Shown: positions 18,237 through 26,361, counted from the stretch's first letter. The stretch is DNA of 29,259 bases from Streptomyces flaveolus (GCF_000716535.1 NZ_JNWV01000065.1:1-29259), one strand, 5' to 3'. Translations and numbers: made by a program. Notes: generated by a model from the letters alone, not told the origin.

Positions 18237-18295
18237 GCGTTCGGCCTGAGCGGCGAAGGGTGGCGGCTGTGCTGCGTTCGGCGTGAGTGGCGTAG
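18237..18295. repeat. Imperfect 22-bp direct repeat between convergent genes
   Basis: The segments at 18237-18258 and 18274-18295, both beginning GCGTTCGGC, match at 19 of 22 positions and start 37 bases apart. They fill the gap between the thiolase and the convergent AraC-type gene. No clear terminator hairpin was found there, so their role is open. Confidence 0.55.
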
Positions 18296-18317
18296 TGAGG
18301 CGGGAGTGGTGCCGTGG

Positions 18318-19187
18318 TCAGCCCGAGCGGCGCAGGGCGGCAGGGGTGGTGCCGAGCCGGGCGCGCATCACCCGGGTGAGGTGCTCCTGGTGGGAGAACC
18401 CGCAGGCGACGGCCACCTCGGCGATCGGGTCGGTACCGGTGCGCAGCAGCCGGCACGCCCGCTCCAGACGCAGCGCGAGCAGGAACTGGTGCGGCGACTG
18501 TCCCGTGCTGGCCCGGAACCGCCGGGTGAACTGGCTGGGGCTCAGCGAGGCCGCGTCGGCCAGGTCCGCGATCGGCAGCGGTTCGGCCAGCCGCTCCTCC
18601 ATGAGCGCGCGGACGGCGGCGAGCCGGCGGGCGGACAGTCCGGACCGGCTCTGCGCCGGAGCGGCCTCGCGGACGCCGTGCCGACGGGCGAGCTGTGCGG
18701 CGAGCATCCCGGTGAGGTGGTCGGTGTAGGTACGGGCCGACGGCTCCCACGAGCGCACCGCGCCCGCCAGCGCGAGCAGGAGCTGCTCGGCCAGGGGATC
18801 GCTGGCGCCGAGTTCCTCGGAGAGCTCCACAGGCCGTCCGTCGTTCGCCTCGCACAGCGCCTCGTCGGTGAGGTAGGCGTGGACCGTGTCGAGCGTGCCA
18901 CCGAGTTCGACGGCGAGAGTACGGCCGGCCGGCTGGAGGAAGAGCCCACCGGCCGGGATCGTCCGCGACCGTGCGGCCGCCCCCTGTCCCCGGCGCACGG
19001 TGACGGGGCCGCTCAGGTGCAGGATCAGCAGGTGCGTGGGCGCCGGATCGAAAGCGGCACGATAGGGCTGCTCCACCTGCGTGGACAGGTACAGCCGCTC
19101 CCACCCGAGCCCGGCGCTGCTGTGCCGTGTCCGCACGCCGGGCTGCCGCAGGATGCCGACGGTGTCGGCCAGACCCAGCTCCGCCAT
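18318..19187 (-). CDS. AraC-family transcriptional regulator
   Basis: A 289-residue regulator with an N-terminal cupin-like sensing region (about residues 1-165, including YRAAFDPAPTHLLILHLSG and FLQPAGRTLAVELGG) and a C-terminal double helix-turn-helix (about 190-289). The DNA-binding part shows LADAASLSPSQFTRRFRAST, SPHQFLLALRLERACRLL and the second helix-turn-helix IAEVAVACGFSHQEHLTRV. I took the ATG at 19187, preceded by GAGGAGG at seven bases. It converges on the aromatic operon and is its most likely regulator, perhaps acting at the 21-bp-spaced repeat 5.8 kb away near 12500; that link is inferred. AT-rich bases at 19210-19235 probably carry its promoter. Confidence 0.9.
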   Translation of the reverse strand: MAELGLADTVGILRQPGVRTRHSSAGLGWERLYLSTQVEQPYRAAFDPAPTHLLILHLSGPVTVRRGQGAAARSRTIPAGGLFLQPAGRTLAVELGGTLDTVHAYLTDEALCEANDGRPVELSEELGASDPLAEQLLLALAGAVRSWEPSARTYTDHLTGMLAAQLARRHGVREAAPAQSRSGLSARRLAAVRALMEERLAEPLPIADLADAASLSPSQFTRRFRASTGQSPHQFLLALRLERACRLLRTGTDPIAEVAVACGFSHQEHLTRVMRARLGTTPAALRRSG

Positions 19188-19603
19188 GGTGCGACCTCCT
19201 CGTGGCACCGAATGTAGTTGAAGTGTAAACCGTAGCGGCGGGAGCGGAAGGCGTCCCGCCCTGATTCCGGCCGCGTCCGCCGCGAGAAGCAGGGTGACGC
19301 GGCGGTTACCGTCGGTGGTGATCCACGGGGACCGGCGAAACGACGGGGGAAGGGGTCAACCGGCTGCCCGGCCGACACCGGGACCGGGAGGACGGCACGC
19401 CGCCGACTCCGACGCGACCGGCTTCCCGCTCACTCGGACGGAAACCGGCTCCGGCACATGATCGCTCGGCGCCGCCCCGGGGACGGCCGCTGCCGCGGTC
19501 GTGGGAGGCGTCGGCAGCGGACTGCGAGCGTGAACGGTCCCTCCCGGAGCGCGGCCGACCCAGGGACACCTCATGGCCAGCTGGTCCAGGCACCGGCTGC
19601 CGC
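19188..19603. other. Intergenic region, no supported gene
   Basis: About 415 bases upstream of the AraC-type gene and downstream of the DUF4240 gene. The part nearest the regulator is unusually AT-rich for this window (around GTAGTTGAAGTGTAAACCG), suggesting the regulator promoter. The remainder is GC-rich with open frames on both strands but no start, ribosome-binding site or domain worth naming. Confidence 0.5.
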
Positions 19604-20140
19604 TCAGCCCAGGTAGAGGGCAGTCAGACGCGGCAGTCGGCGAGCCATCTCGTCCGAGTCGTCGAAGTCGAAGGCCCAGGCAGGGTCCGGCTGCGGGTAG
19701 CGGATGCTGAACGCGTCTGCGGGAAGCTGATCACCCGTCGCCGCGAGGTGCGCGTTCCGGGCGATGCCCAGTACGTCCTCACCCTCCAGGACAACGCCGT
19801 CGGCCGCGGAGGCCTGTACGACGGGCAGTTCCGCGAGGGCATCGGGATCAGCGACGACGCGCTCGAAGACCTCGCGCCCCTGAGCGACGAGCCAGCCGCG
19901 GAAGTAGTCGAAGCCGTCGTCCGAGCAGCCGCCGTTGATGACGTAAGCCGCGGCCCACAGAGGGTTGGTGTAGGACTCGGCCATCAGGTCCCAGAACGCC
20001 TGCTGAGCGGCGACGATCTCCTCGGCGGGCCGGGCGGCCAGCAGCAAGGTCGCCTCATGAGCGACGGTTTCGCTTTCATGGGGGTCGATCACCTGGTCGC
20101 GGGCCGCCGCGATGAGCTCCCAGAACTGCTGCTTGTCCAT
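19604..20140 (-). CDS. DUF4240 domain protein
   Basis: A 178-residue cytoplasmic protein matching the DUF4240 pattern: MDKQQFWELIAAARDQ at the start, then a helical LLAARPAEEIVAAQQAFWDL block, WAAAYVINGGCSDDGFDYFR and GWLVAQGREVFERVV. The aromatic and cysteine-rich NGGCSDDGFDYFR segment is the most conserved part of the family; its biochemical role is not known. The ATG at 20140 was chosen because family members start with MD..FW at this point; the longer upstream frame is arginine- and proline-rich and probably noncoding. No ribosome-binding site is strong. It stands alone between two genes on the same strand. Confidence 0.85.
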   Translation of the reverse strand: MDKQQFWELIAAARDQVIDPHESETVAHEATLLLAARPAEEIVAAQQAFWDLMAESYTNPLWAAAYVINGGCSDDGFDYFRGWLVAQGREVFERVVADPDALAELPVVQASAADGVVLEGEDVLGIARNAHLAATGDQLPADAFSIRYPQPDPAWAFDFDDSDEMARRLPRLTALYLG

Positions 20141-20336
20141 GGCGCAGAGCATGCCACCCGGCAGTGACAGCGCAGCAGTTACCGACGGCCGGAGATCACG
20201 CACCCTAAGCCGACCCAGGAGGGCGAGTATCTGCTTGCCGCGCGCGTCCGGGATGAACACGTGCCCGCCGCCCCGCCCGCAGGGCGGCTCGGCGGGCACG
20301 GCGGACGGTCCTGCGTCCGGACGGGCGCCTGCGCGC

Positions 20337-21341
20337 TCAGGCGTCGCTCGTGGCGGCGTCGGCCCGCTGTGCCTCCGGTTCGTCCACGGCGGGCGGCGGG
20401 GTGAGTGCGAGGACGGCCTGCGGCGCCGGACGGTCACGGCGCACGTCCGCCACGATCAGGGCCACCACGGCCGCCGAGCCCGCCAACTCCAGGAAGGACT
20501 GCACGGTGTTGAGCGGGGAGCCCAGCAGGTCGGCCGTCCCGGTGAGGCCCCACAGCTTGGTGAAGGCGATCGGCATCATGAACAGGGCGAGCCCGACGGA
20601 GAATCCGGTCGCACTGGGCCGGCGCTTGGCGGCGAGCACCATGCCCACTCCGCACAGAACGGTCAGACAGGCCCACTGCCACGGTGACGAGACTCCGAGC
20701 ACCGCGCGGCCGATTCCCCTGCCGACGAGGAGATCCGCCAGCGTTTTGGGTCCCACCTGCACAGCCGTCAGGATGTTGCGGCAGATGTAGAAGACGTTCA
20801 GCACCGCGAGAAGGGTGCACGAGGCCGAAGCGGTGATCTTCACCGGGCGGATGCCACCGGAGCGGCTCTCCTCCTCCGCGGCGGCTTCACGCTCCAGCCC
20901 GCGCACACGGTACAGGAGGCCCCCCAGAGCGACGGCGACCAGGATCGCGAGGGCGCAACTGAAGCCGACCGCGGTGAGTGAGGGACCTTCCAGGCCGCCG
21001 AACCAGGGGTCGGACTCGGAGTCGAGCAGCATGTACCAGACGACCGGCGCCCGGAAGACCACGGTCGTGACGCACGCGGTCACCAGCAGTCCGCCGGCGC
21101 CCCGGACCCGCAGCAGCAACCCGCAGACGGCGCCGAGTTGGAGCGCCGCCAGGCCGAGGTCCAGCGCGGTCGTCGCCGAGAGCCCGGGGACCGGGCCGTT
21201 CGTCCACGCGGTCCACATGAGCGGCAAGCCGCGGTCGGCGATGTCGTACACGAGCCAGAACGCCGTCTGTACGAAGAGCAGCACGCTCAAGGGGCCCACG
21301 GCGAGCCGCGCTTGCTTGATCGACACTTCTGGACGGTTCAT
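20337..21341 (-). CDS. Integral membrane protein, about eight helices
   Basis: A 334-residue protein with hydrophobic segments near 13-33, 56-77, 82-104, 120-144, 169-190, 219-238, 245-263 and 281-299. A charged loop (about 146-168, GLEREAAAEEESRSGG) separates two four-helix halves. The last 30 residues are a proline- and alanine-rich cytoplasmic-looking tail (TPPPAVDEPEAQRADAATSDA). I do not recognise a family. The ATG at 21341 has GAGGAG four bases upstream, much better than earlier in-frame starts. A candidate promoter lies about 260 bases upstream. Function unknown. Confidence 0.8.
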   Translation of the reverse strand: MNRPEVSIKQARLAVGPLSVLLFVQTAFWLVYDIADRGLPLMWTAWTNGPVPGLSATTALDLGLAALQLGAVCGLLLRVRGAGGLLVTACVTTVVFRAPVVWYMLLDSESDPWFGGLEGPSLTAVGFSCALAILVAVALGGLLYRVRGLEREAAAEEESRSGGIRPVKITASASCTLLAVLNVFYICRNILTAVQVGPKTLADLLVGRGIGRAVLGVSSPWQWACLTVLCGVGMVLAAKRRPSATGFSVGLALFMMPIAFTKLWGLTGTADLLGSPLNTVQSFLELAGSAAVVALIVADVRRDRPAPQAVLALTPPPAVDEPEAQRADAATSDA

Positions 21342-21599
21342 GGCTCTCCTCGAGCTGCATGGCGAGGTCGTGACGTGCGGTCGGCGACGCGGCGGGAGTC
21401 CGGCAGTCCGAGGAGAGGCCCCTCGGCCCGCATCGGAGCGGTGCAGACGCACGCGTGCATCCATACAAGGGGAGACCGCGGCGATGCGTCTCAACGACCG
21501 GTTCGGAAGGGGCACTTGGGGCGCTCGGTTCGGGCGGCGTGCGGGGGACGTGGATCATTGCCCGTCGGCGTCGAGGCGTGATCCTAGCACGACAGTTGA

Positions 21600-21629
21600 A
21601 GATTGAACCTAATTGATCCAGTGCGTCAA
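21600..21629 (-). promoter_or_regulatory. Candidate promoter for the eight-helix membrane protein
   Basis: On the minus strand TTGACG (21629-21624) and CAATCT (21605-21600) are separated by 18 bases, in a conspicuous AT-rich patch. Transcription would run toward the membrane-protein gene and give a leader of about 250 bases with no supported ORF. A TAGGAT at 21586-21581 could serve as an alternative -10. The rest of 21342-21705 shows no gene. Confidence 0.4.
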
Positions 21630-21705
21630 CTGAGAACCAGGCTCCTGGCGTTGGCCGGCCACAGGAGGGACGTGACGGCATGCGCCCAGGCGACGTTCTG
21701 CCGGG

Positions 21706-22308
21706 TCAGGCGTCCCAGGCACGAGGGCGGCTCAGCTCTTCCCACTCAGGGCGGAGCAGCGAGAACACGGCGAGGTCATGGCGGCGGCCGCGGTGGAGGC
21801 AGGCGGCGCGACTGATCCCTTCCTGGGTGAAGCCGGACTTGGCGAGGACGGCGCGCGCTGGGGCGTTGTCGGTGTGGGTTCTCGCCGTGAGCCGATACAT
21901 CGGGAGCTCACCGAAGGCCAGGTCCACCACGGCGTCGAGGGCGGCGGTGCCGTGGCCGTGCCCGCGATGCTGTGCAGCGAGCATCAGCTCGATCTCGGCA
22001 GTGCCGTCGACAACGTTCTGGCTGGTCAGTGCAACGTAGCCGACAGGGGTGCCGCCGGGGAGGAGGACGAGGAAGTCGTCGCGATCGTCATCCTCGATGT
22101 CGCGCTCGATGCGCTCGCGTACGGCGGTGAGTGAGCGTGGCCAGATACCTATTTGGTGGGCGGCTACAGGGTCGGATCGCCAGCGGTGCATCAGCTCGGC
22201 GTCGTCAATGTCGAGTGCTGCGAGGCCGAGGGACTTGGCCCGCCAGGAAAGCTCCCTCTCGGCCTCCGCGTCCTGCTCGTCGCCGGCGATCCTGATCTCT
22301 TCATTCAT
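21706..22308 (-). CDS. GNAT-family N-acetyltransferase
   Basis: A 200-residue protein of the RimJ/RimL-like GNAT class, transferring an acetyl group from acetyl-CoA to an amine. The fold is visible as LTSQNVVDGTAEIELMLAAQ (strand 4), the acetyl-CoA loop QHRGHGHGTAALDAVVDLAF, then YRLTARTHTDNAPARAVLAK with the typical asparagine, and SGFTQEGISRAACLHRGRRH. The ending DLAVFSLLRPEWEEL is typical too. The N-terminal 25 residues are acidic and variable. The ATG at 22308 has no ribosome-binding site but a leaderless-type TAGCAT six bases upstream. The acceptor could be a ribosomal protein, antibiotic or metabolite; it cannot be told. Confidence 0.9.
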   Translation of the reverse strand: MNEEIRIAGDEQDAEAERELSWRAKSLGLAALDIDDAELMHRWRSDPVAAHQIGIWPRSLTAVRERIERDIEDDDRDDFLVLLPGGTPVGYVALTSQNVVDGTAEIELMLAAQHRGHGHGTAALDAVVDLAFGELPMYRLTARTHTDNAPARAVLAKSGFTQEGISRAACLHRGRRHDLAVFSLLRPEWEELSRPRAWDA

Positions 22309-22314
22309 GGGCGG

Positions 22315-22320
22315 ATGCTA
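22315..22320 (-). promoter_or_regulatory. Leaderless-type -10 box of the acetyltransferase gene
   Basis: TAGCAT on the minus strand is followed by exactly six bases and the ATG at 22308. This matches the geometry seen at 10601 and 12076 and supports the chosen start. Confidence 0.5.
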
Positions 22321-22390
22321 TGGGCGGCTTCAGGCCACGACCAACGGGTTTCTCCACTGAGCAACGCGAGCGCGTCGGCGTGCCGGGGCA

Positions 22391-22748
22391 TCGACGGGCC
22401 CAGCCGTGGATGGCAGCCAGGTGGAGTCCAGCCTGAGACGCGAGGGCAAGCTTGTCGGTTCGCAGTGGCCATACCGCTCCACTGCTTGAGCCGGGCGATG
22501 CACCGCTCAACCTTGTTGCGCTCCTCGTGTGTCTCGGCGTCGAAGCGAGGCGGACGGGCCGCCGGCGCCGCCTCGGCGTAAGCGGCGGCCGACCTGGTCC
22601 GCGTGCTGCGGAATTGACGACCCGATACCTCGGTGCCGGACATCCCCGGGGACGGAGCGGGAGGAGTAGGCGCGACCCGCGCGGACAACCGCGGGCCGGG
22701 TTCTTGGTCTGCCGACCCGCGGCGCGGAATCCGGATTCCGGCCTTGAC
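22391..22748 (-). pseudogene. Decayed IS5-family transposase (C-terminal half)
   Basis: Transposase similarity is spread over all three minus frames in the expected order: VKAGIRIPRRG, then GRPRTRPAVVRAGRAYSSRS and RHRGIGSSIPQHADQVGRRL, then RPPRFDAETHEERNKVERCI with ARLKQW, and finally RTDKLALASQAGLHLAAIHG with WARR. Three frameshifts are needed to join them. The ERNKVERCIARLKQW block is the DDE glutamate region of IS5-like transposases. The N-terminal half and both IS ends were not found. The gene is clearly dead and old. Confidence 0.85.
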
Positions 22749-22875
22749 CCTCTCGCAGGCCGGAGCGTCGCCGGCCTGGTACCCCCATGAGTTCCCAGTG
22801 GCCGTCCAACACCCTCCGATCAACCGGCCAGCCCGTCAAAGAGGAACTCTCCAGCTGCCGAACCAGACTGTCCTG

Positions 22876-23448
22876 TCACCGCCACACGCGCAGCACCAGT
22901 TGCGGAAGGCGCCTGACCAGCCAGGCGCTGACGAGCCCGACGGCGGCACCGGCAGCGACGTCACTGGGGTAGTGGGCACCTGACTGCACCCGCTCCACGG
23001 CCACCAGTGCGGCCGGCACCGCGCAGACCGCCCCGGCCGACGGCCACGAGGGGGCGACCGCAGCGGTGAAAGCCACCGCGGCTGCCGTGTGCCCGGACGG
23101 AAACGACGAGGAGTCAGGCCGGTCCTCGACCTCATCGTGGGGGATCCACTCCTCGGGCGGGCGCGGACGGTCGGTCACCTGCTTGCACACCCCGTTGCAC
23201 AGCAACTGCGCCAAGGTGAGAGCCGCCAGCCCCGCCACCGCAGCCTTACGGCCCTTCCACCCGCCGGTCCAGACCATCACCGCGGCGGCACCGCACCACA
23301 ACTTGGTGGCTTCCGCCGTTTCCTCCACCACCGACAGCGTCCGGTGGATCCCGGGCTCCCGCCAGGAAGCCATCCGCTTGGTCAGACGACGGTCCATCTC
23401 GCGCACTGCGGCCAGCAACCTCATGACCTGCTGGTATCCCGCACTCAC
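22876..23448 (-). CDS. PAP2-family phosphatase
   Basis: A 190-residue membrane phosphatase of the type 2 phosphatidic acid phosphatase superfamily, which removes phosphate from lipid phosphates such as undecaprenyl pyrophosphate or phosphatidic acid. The three active-site motifs are present: K89 to R96-P97 (KQVTDRPRP), SGH at 118-120 (FPSGHTAAA), and R153, H159 and D163 (RVQSGAHYPSDVAAG). Hydrophobic stretches around 50-62, 68-86, 120-150 and 163-180 give four or five helices. The GTG at 23448 is used; an ATG at 23424 is also plausible, and neither has a clear ribosome-binding site. It lies between two transposase remnants and appears intact. Confidence 0.88.
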   Translation of the reverse strand: MSAGYQQVMRLLAAVREMDRRLTKRMASWREPGIHRTLSVVEETAEATKLWCGAAAVMVWTGGWKGRKAAVAGLAALTLAQLLCNGVCKQVTDRPRPPEEWIPHDEVEDRPDSSSFPSGHTAAAVAFTAAVAPSWPSAGAVCAVPAALVAVERVQSGAHYPSDVAAGAAVGLVSAWLVRRLPQLVLRVWR

Positions 23449-23689
23449 CAGATCACGCCCATCCGGATTCGGCCGCTGGCAGGGGCTGCGACGGGCGGCT
23501 CATCGTCGGCCCCTCCCCGTACCTCTGACGCCCAGCCGATGGGGATACCTACGGCGCGTGCTGGACCTTGGCACCGCGTGCCGGGTCTTGGCGCAGCGTG
23601 CAATGGAATGAGCCCTCTGATCTCCCGCCATGGCGAGACGGCTGGCCCTGAAACCAGCCGTGCCTGATCAGCCGACGCCGCCGGTCTCC

Positions 23690-23946
23690 GCTGTAGGACG
23701 GTTTGTCCGGTGGCGTCGTTGTGCCAGATCGCGGCGGTCAGCGCGAGGATGCGTTGCACGACGTGGCTATGACGCCTCCGGGTGTGCGCCCTCGGTGCCG
23801 TTCGAGGTCAAGCTGTCCCTTGAAGGTCTCGTTGATCGATTCGATGACCTGGCCAGCGGCTTGAACAGGGCTGCGCCAGGCCGTTCCCGTTCACCTTTAC
23901 GGTCAGGCCGCAGCAACTGGGCTCCATCCTCGGACAGTTCGAGTTT
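23690..23946 (-). pseudogene. Decayed IS982-like transposase (C-terminal part)
   Basis: The minus strand reads KLELSEDGAQLLRPDRKGER and ERPGAALFKPL in one frame, GQVIESINETFKGQLDLERH and RGRTPGGVI in a second, and VVQRILALTAAIWHND with ATGQ in a third. These are the familiar end blocks of IS982-type transposases from actinomycetes, needing two frameshifts to join. The usual C-terminal ending and the N-terminal DDE part are missing. The flanking stretches 23449-23689 and 23947-24120 show no gene. Confidence 0.85.
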
Positions 23947-24120
23947 CGGAGCGTTTGACGGTCTCGCGGTAGCGGCCGCATTCTACCGGGGTGGAGCCAC
24001 GACTGGTGGCGCAGGTGGGCACGGGCATGGCAGAGCCATTGCCGTTCGTCACGAAACGATCTTGGACACCCGTTCTCGTCTCCGCAGGCGCCCCTTGGAC
24101 CACACCACCAGGAGGAACCA

Positions 24121-24510
24121 GTGTCACACCCGGAACTGTTCACCCCCGAAGAGAAGCTCGCCGACGCGAAGAAGCTGTTGAGCCTCCCGCGTATCGTCGT
24201 GATCTGCGGCTCCACCCGCTTCATGACCGCGATGAACGAGGCCGATCTACGGGAGACGAAAGCCGGAAAGATCGTCGTCAAACCCGGCTGCGACATGAAG
24301 TCGTCGCACGAACTTTGGTCCGATTCTGTCGAGGCCGAGGCGCTGAAGGTTCGACTCGACGATCTGCACCGGGCGAAGATCCGGCTCGCTGATGAGGTGC
24401 TCGTAGTCGGCGACTACATCGGAGACAGCACCCGAGCCGAAATCGCCTACGCCCGGTCGCTGGGCAAGCCCGTGCGGTTCACGCACCCCGAAGTCGACCC
24501 CGACGCCTGA
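24121..24510 (+). CDS. Nucleoside 2-deoxyribosyltransferase-like protein
   Basis: A 129-residue protein with a Rossmann-like fold of the nucleoside deoxyribosyltransferase/DUF4406 group. It shows VVICGSTRFMTAMNEADL (first strand and loop), LADEVLVVGDYIGDSTRAEI (last strand and the helix carrying the candidate catalytic glutamate in TRAEIAYA) and a final ARSLGKPVRF. Such proteins act on nucleosides or nucleotides, or process phage-related nucleotides, but many are uncharacterised. The GTG at 24121 is preceded by GGAGG at five bases. A hairpin terminator follows the stop by seven bases, so it is a single-gene unit. Its neighbour is a dead transposase, and mobile-element origin is possible. Confidence 0.8.
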   Translation: MSHPELFTPEEKLADAKKLLSLPRIVVICGSTRFMTAMNEADLRETKAGKIVVKPGCDMKSSHELWSDSVEAEALKVRLDDLHRAKIRLADEVLVVGDYIGDSTRAEIAYARSLGKPVRFTHPEVDPDA

Positions 24511-24517
24511 CCGTCTC

Positions 24518-24537
24518 GCGGTGGCTTCGGCCGCCGC
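24518..24537 (+). terminator. Hairpin terminator with UUCG tetraloop
   Basis: GCGGTGGC at 24518-24525 pairs with GCCGCCGC at 24530-24537 (one G-U pair) around TTCG, a very stable loop closed by C-G. It begins seven bases after the stop of the deoxyribosyltransferase-like gene. Confidence 0.7.
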
Positions 24538-24573
24538 CCACCCCCTCCGCAGGCATCCCTTGGAATTGATCAC

Positions 24574-24714
24574 CTAGGCACTCGCAGGTGTCACGAGCGC
24601 GACCAACTCCGCAGAGGCCACGCCGACGGCCATCACCAACAGGGCGATTCCCCCGGGTCTGTCTCGGCTCCAGCACCTGGGGCAGCGACGTCGGCGTGTC
24701 CATCCGTGTGCCAT
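24574..24714 (-). CDS. Possible small zinc-finger membrane peptide
   Basis: A 46-residue minus-strand ORF beginning MAHGWTRRRRCPRCW, with a CxxC pair, followed by a hydrophobic stretch (IALLVMAVGVASAELVALV) that could span the membrane once. GGTGG lies a few bases before the ATG as a weak ribosome-binding site. No family is recognised and no neighbour suggests a role, so this may be a chance ORF. Confidence 0.3.
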   Translation of the reverse strand: MAHGWTRRRRCPRCWSRDRPGGIALLVMAVGVASAELVALVTPASA

Positions 24715-25045
24715 GCCGACCACCCGGCCCTCACCCCGGCCTGCGGCTTCACGGCCGAGCGCCTGCCCGTCCGTCGGCCTGTACGTCAACGGGCCGCACC
24801 ACGCGCACGAATTCGTCCTCCGGTGGCCGCCTCGGAGCGCCGCGCAAGATGGCACACGCACCGACCTGTCCTCGCGGCGCCCTAGGACCATGTGCCGAGG
24901 CCGGATCGGGCTGCGGGCGGGTTTCCACGCCCGGTCGCGTCGCTAGCGTGGGCGATCAGCCCGAGCACGTGCGTGACGCTCTCGGCCCGCCCGACGCACC
25001 TCCGTGAGGCGGATGACCGCCACGCGGACGCACCCGAGGAGTTCG
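24715..25045. other. Intergenic region upstream of the Rieske/TetR pair
   Basis: About 330 bases without a convincing gene. TTTCCA near 24924 and TAGCGT near 24950 could form a weak promoter for the Rieske gene, whose ATG has GAGGAG four bases upstream. Confidence 0.4.
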
Positions 25046-25378
25046 ATGCCCACCAGCGGCTACACATACGTCTGCAAGTTCGCCGCACTGGAGGAGGGCG
25101 TTCCCCGGCGGGTCGAGGCGGAAGGCGTGCCCGTCTCCCTCGTCCTGACCGAGGACGAGGTGTTCGCGATCCACGACGTGTGCTCGCACAGTGCCGTTTC
25201 GCTCTCCGAAGGCGAAGTGGACGGGTGGACGGTCGAGTGCTGGCTGCACGGCTCCCGATTCGACTTGCGCACCGGCAAACCGCTGGACCCGCCGGCCACA
25301 CGGCCCGTACCGGTGTATCCGGTGCGGATCGAGGATGGCTGCGTATACGTCGGTGTCGCATCGCGGAGCGATAGGTGA
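25046..25378 (+). CDS. Rieske [2Fe-2S] ferredoxin
   Basis: A 110-residue Rieske protein of the type annotated as the ferredoxin subunit of non-heme iron oxygenases. The cluster ligands are in CSH (VCSHSAVSLSEGEVDG) and CWLH (VECWLHGSRFD), with the expected 17-residue spacing between the two pairs. The following RTGKPLDPPATRPVPVYPV is the usual proline loop. It should carry one electron at a time to a partner enzyme, but no oxygenase or reductase is nearby. The ATG at 25046 has GAGGAG upstream. The stop overlaps the GTG of the TetR gene (GTGA), so both are translated together and the regulator may respond to the same pathway. In other actinomycetes a similar ferredoxin sits in the suf operon, but no suf gene is seen here. 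Confidence 0.9.
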   Translation: MPTSGYTYVCKFAALEEGVPRRVEAEGVPVSLVLTEDEVFAIHDVCSHSAVSLSEGEVDGWTVECWLHGSRFDLRTGKPLDPPATRPVPVYPVRIEDGCVYVGVASRSDR

Positions 25379-25977
25379 CCGAGCGCCCGGGAGACCTCGC
25401 GGGGGAGCGCTCCGACGCCGTCCGCAACCGTGCCCTGCTGTTGAAGGCCGCTGCATGGCTGGTGGCCGAGCGCGGCGCCGAGCACCTGACGATGCACGAG
25501 GTCGCGCAGGCGGCCGGGGTGGGCAAGGGCACGCTCTTCCGCAGATTCGGCGACCGCAACGGCCTTCTGCTGGCTCTGCTGGACGACGTCGAGGCGGACT
25601 TCCACGAGGCGTACACCTCCGGTCCCCCTCCGCTGGGGCCGGGAGCGCCGGCGAAAGACCGACTGAGGGCCTTCGGTTGCGCTCTGATCGAACGCGCCGC
25701 CTGCGAGACGGACCTGGGCCCGGCACTGGCACGCCAGGTTCCCTGCGAACGGCGCCAGACCACGTACTACGGCCGGGCCTTCCGCCACCACGTCCAAGCG
25801 CTCCTGCGGGAAGCGGGCATCGTGGGCGACCACGCCATGCTCGCCCACGCCCTGCTCGCCTTCGTGGACCTGGAGACCCTGGACTACTTGCGCAACGAGG
25901 AGCAGGTCACCACAGCGCGGCTGCGGCACACGTGGGCGGATCTGGTACGGCGGGTGACCGGCGCCGACGAACGGTGA
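25375..25977 (+). CDS. TetR-family transcriptional regulator
   Basis: A 200-residue repressor-type protein. The N-terminal helix-turn-helix (about 38-72) reads LTMHEVAQAAGVGKGTLFRR followed by FGDRNGLLLALLDD, the standard TetR recognition unit. The C-terminal ligand-binding half (about 90-195) is helical, with one notable segment, CERRQTTYYGRAFRHH. The GTG at 25375 overlaps the Rieske stop by four bases, so the two are translationally coupled. It probably controls its own operon; the ligand is unknown. Confidence 0.92.
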   Translation: MTERPGDLAGERSDAVRNRALLLKAAAWLVAERGAEHLTMHEVAQAAGVGKGTLFRRFGDRNGLLLALLDDVEADFHEAYTSGPPPLGPGAPAKDRLRAFGCALIERAACETDLGPALARQVPCERRQTTYYGRAFRHHVQALLREAGIVGDHAMLAHALLAFVDLETLDYLRNEEQVTTARLRHTWADLVRRVTGADER

Positions 25978-26174
25978 ACGAGTGCGAGGTTCCGGGGCGC
26001 CCCTTCCAGGCTGACTTCTCGTTCCGCCGTGCGTTGATTGCGCGGTGACGCGGCCGGCGCGCTGGTTGACCGCGTCCAACTGGGGCGGGGGATGAGCGTG
26101 CGGGGCTCATCGACGCTCTTGCCTCGGCGGACGCCGTCGGGAGAAGACCATCCCCCTGGATAGCGGTCCCGCCG

Positions 26175-26195
26175 GGAGGTTCCCGGTGAACCTCC
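26175..26195 (+). repeat. Perfect 8-bp hairpin with five-base loop
   Basis: GGAGGTTC at 26175-26182 pairs with GAACCTCC at 26188-26195. It contains a GGGAGG ribosome-binding-like site and a GTG at 26186 in the loop region. It lies in the 470-base gap between the TetR gene and the dimethylformamidase-like gene, which otherwise holds no supported gene. It could be a weak terminator or a structured leader. Confidence 0.4.
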
Positions 26196-26305
26196 GTATA
26201 CCGGCGCTCGCCGTTCTGGCCGTTCTGGCCGCTCTGCCCCCTTGCCGGTGGGCCGGTGACGGCGGTGGCCGGTGGTGTGCGGCGCGGGCTTGGGTGCCGC
26301 GGCCA

Positions 26306-26361
26306 GAGGCCCCGTCCCGCCGTCCGACGGCCCCGAGGCCCCGTCCCGCCGTCCGACGGCC
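26306..26361. repeat. 29-bp tandem repeat, two copies
   Basis: The unit beginning GAGGCCCCGTCCCGCCGTCC occurs at 26306-26334 and 26335-26361 (27 matching bases in the second copy). Each unit contains a small palindrome, GCCGT/ACGGC. It sits about 90 bases before the dimethylformamidase-like start. Confidence 0.7.

Noticed and set aside
16615..19104. 829-residue open frame on the minus strand across the thiolase and AraC-type genes
   Set aside because: It is antisense to the strongly supported thiolase with all catalytic motifs and overlaps the AraC-type gene in another frame; arginine-, glycine- and proline-rich composition marks it as a GC shadow.
26306..26361. CRISPR array
   Set aside because: Only two directly adjacent 29-bp units without spacers; it is a tandem duplication.
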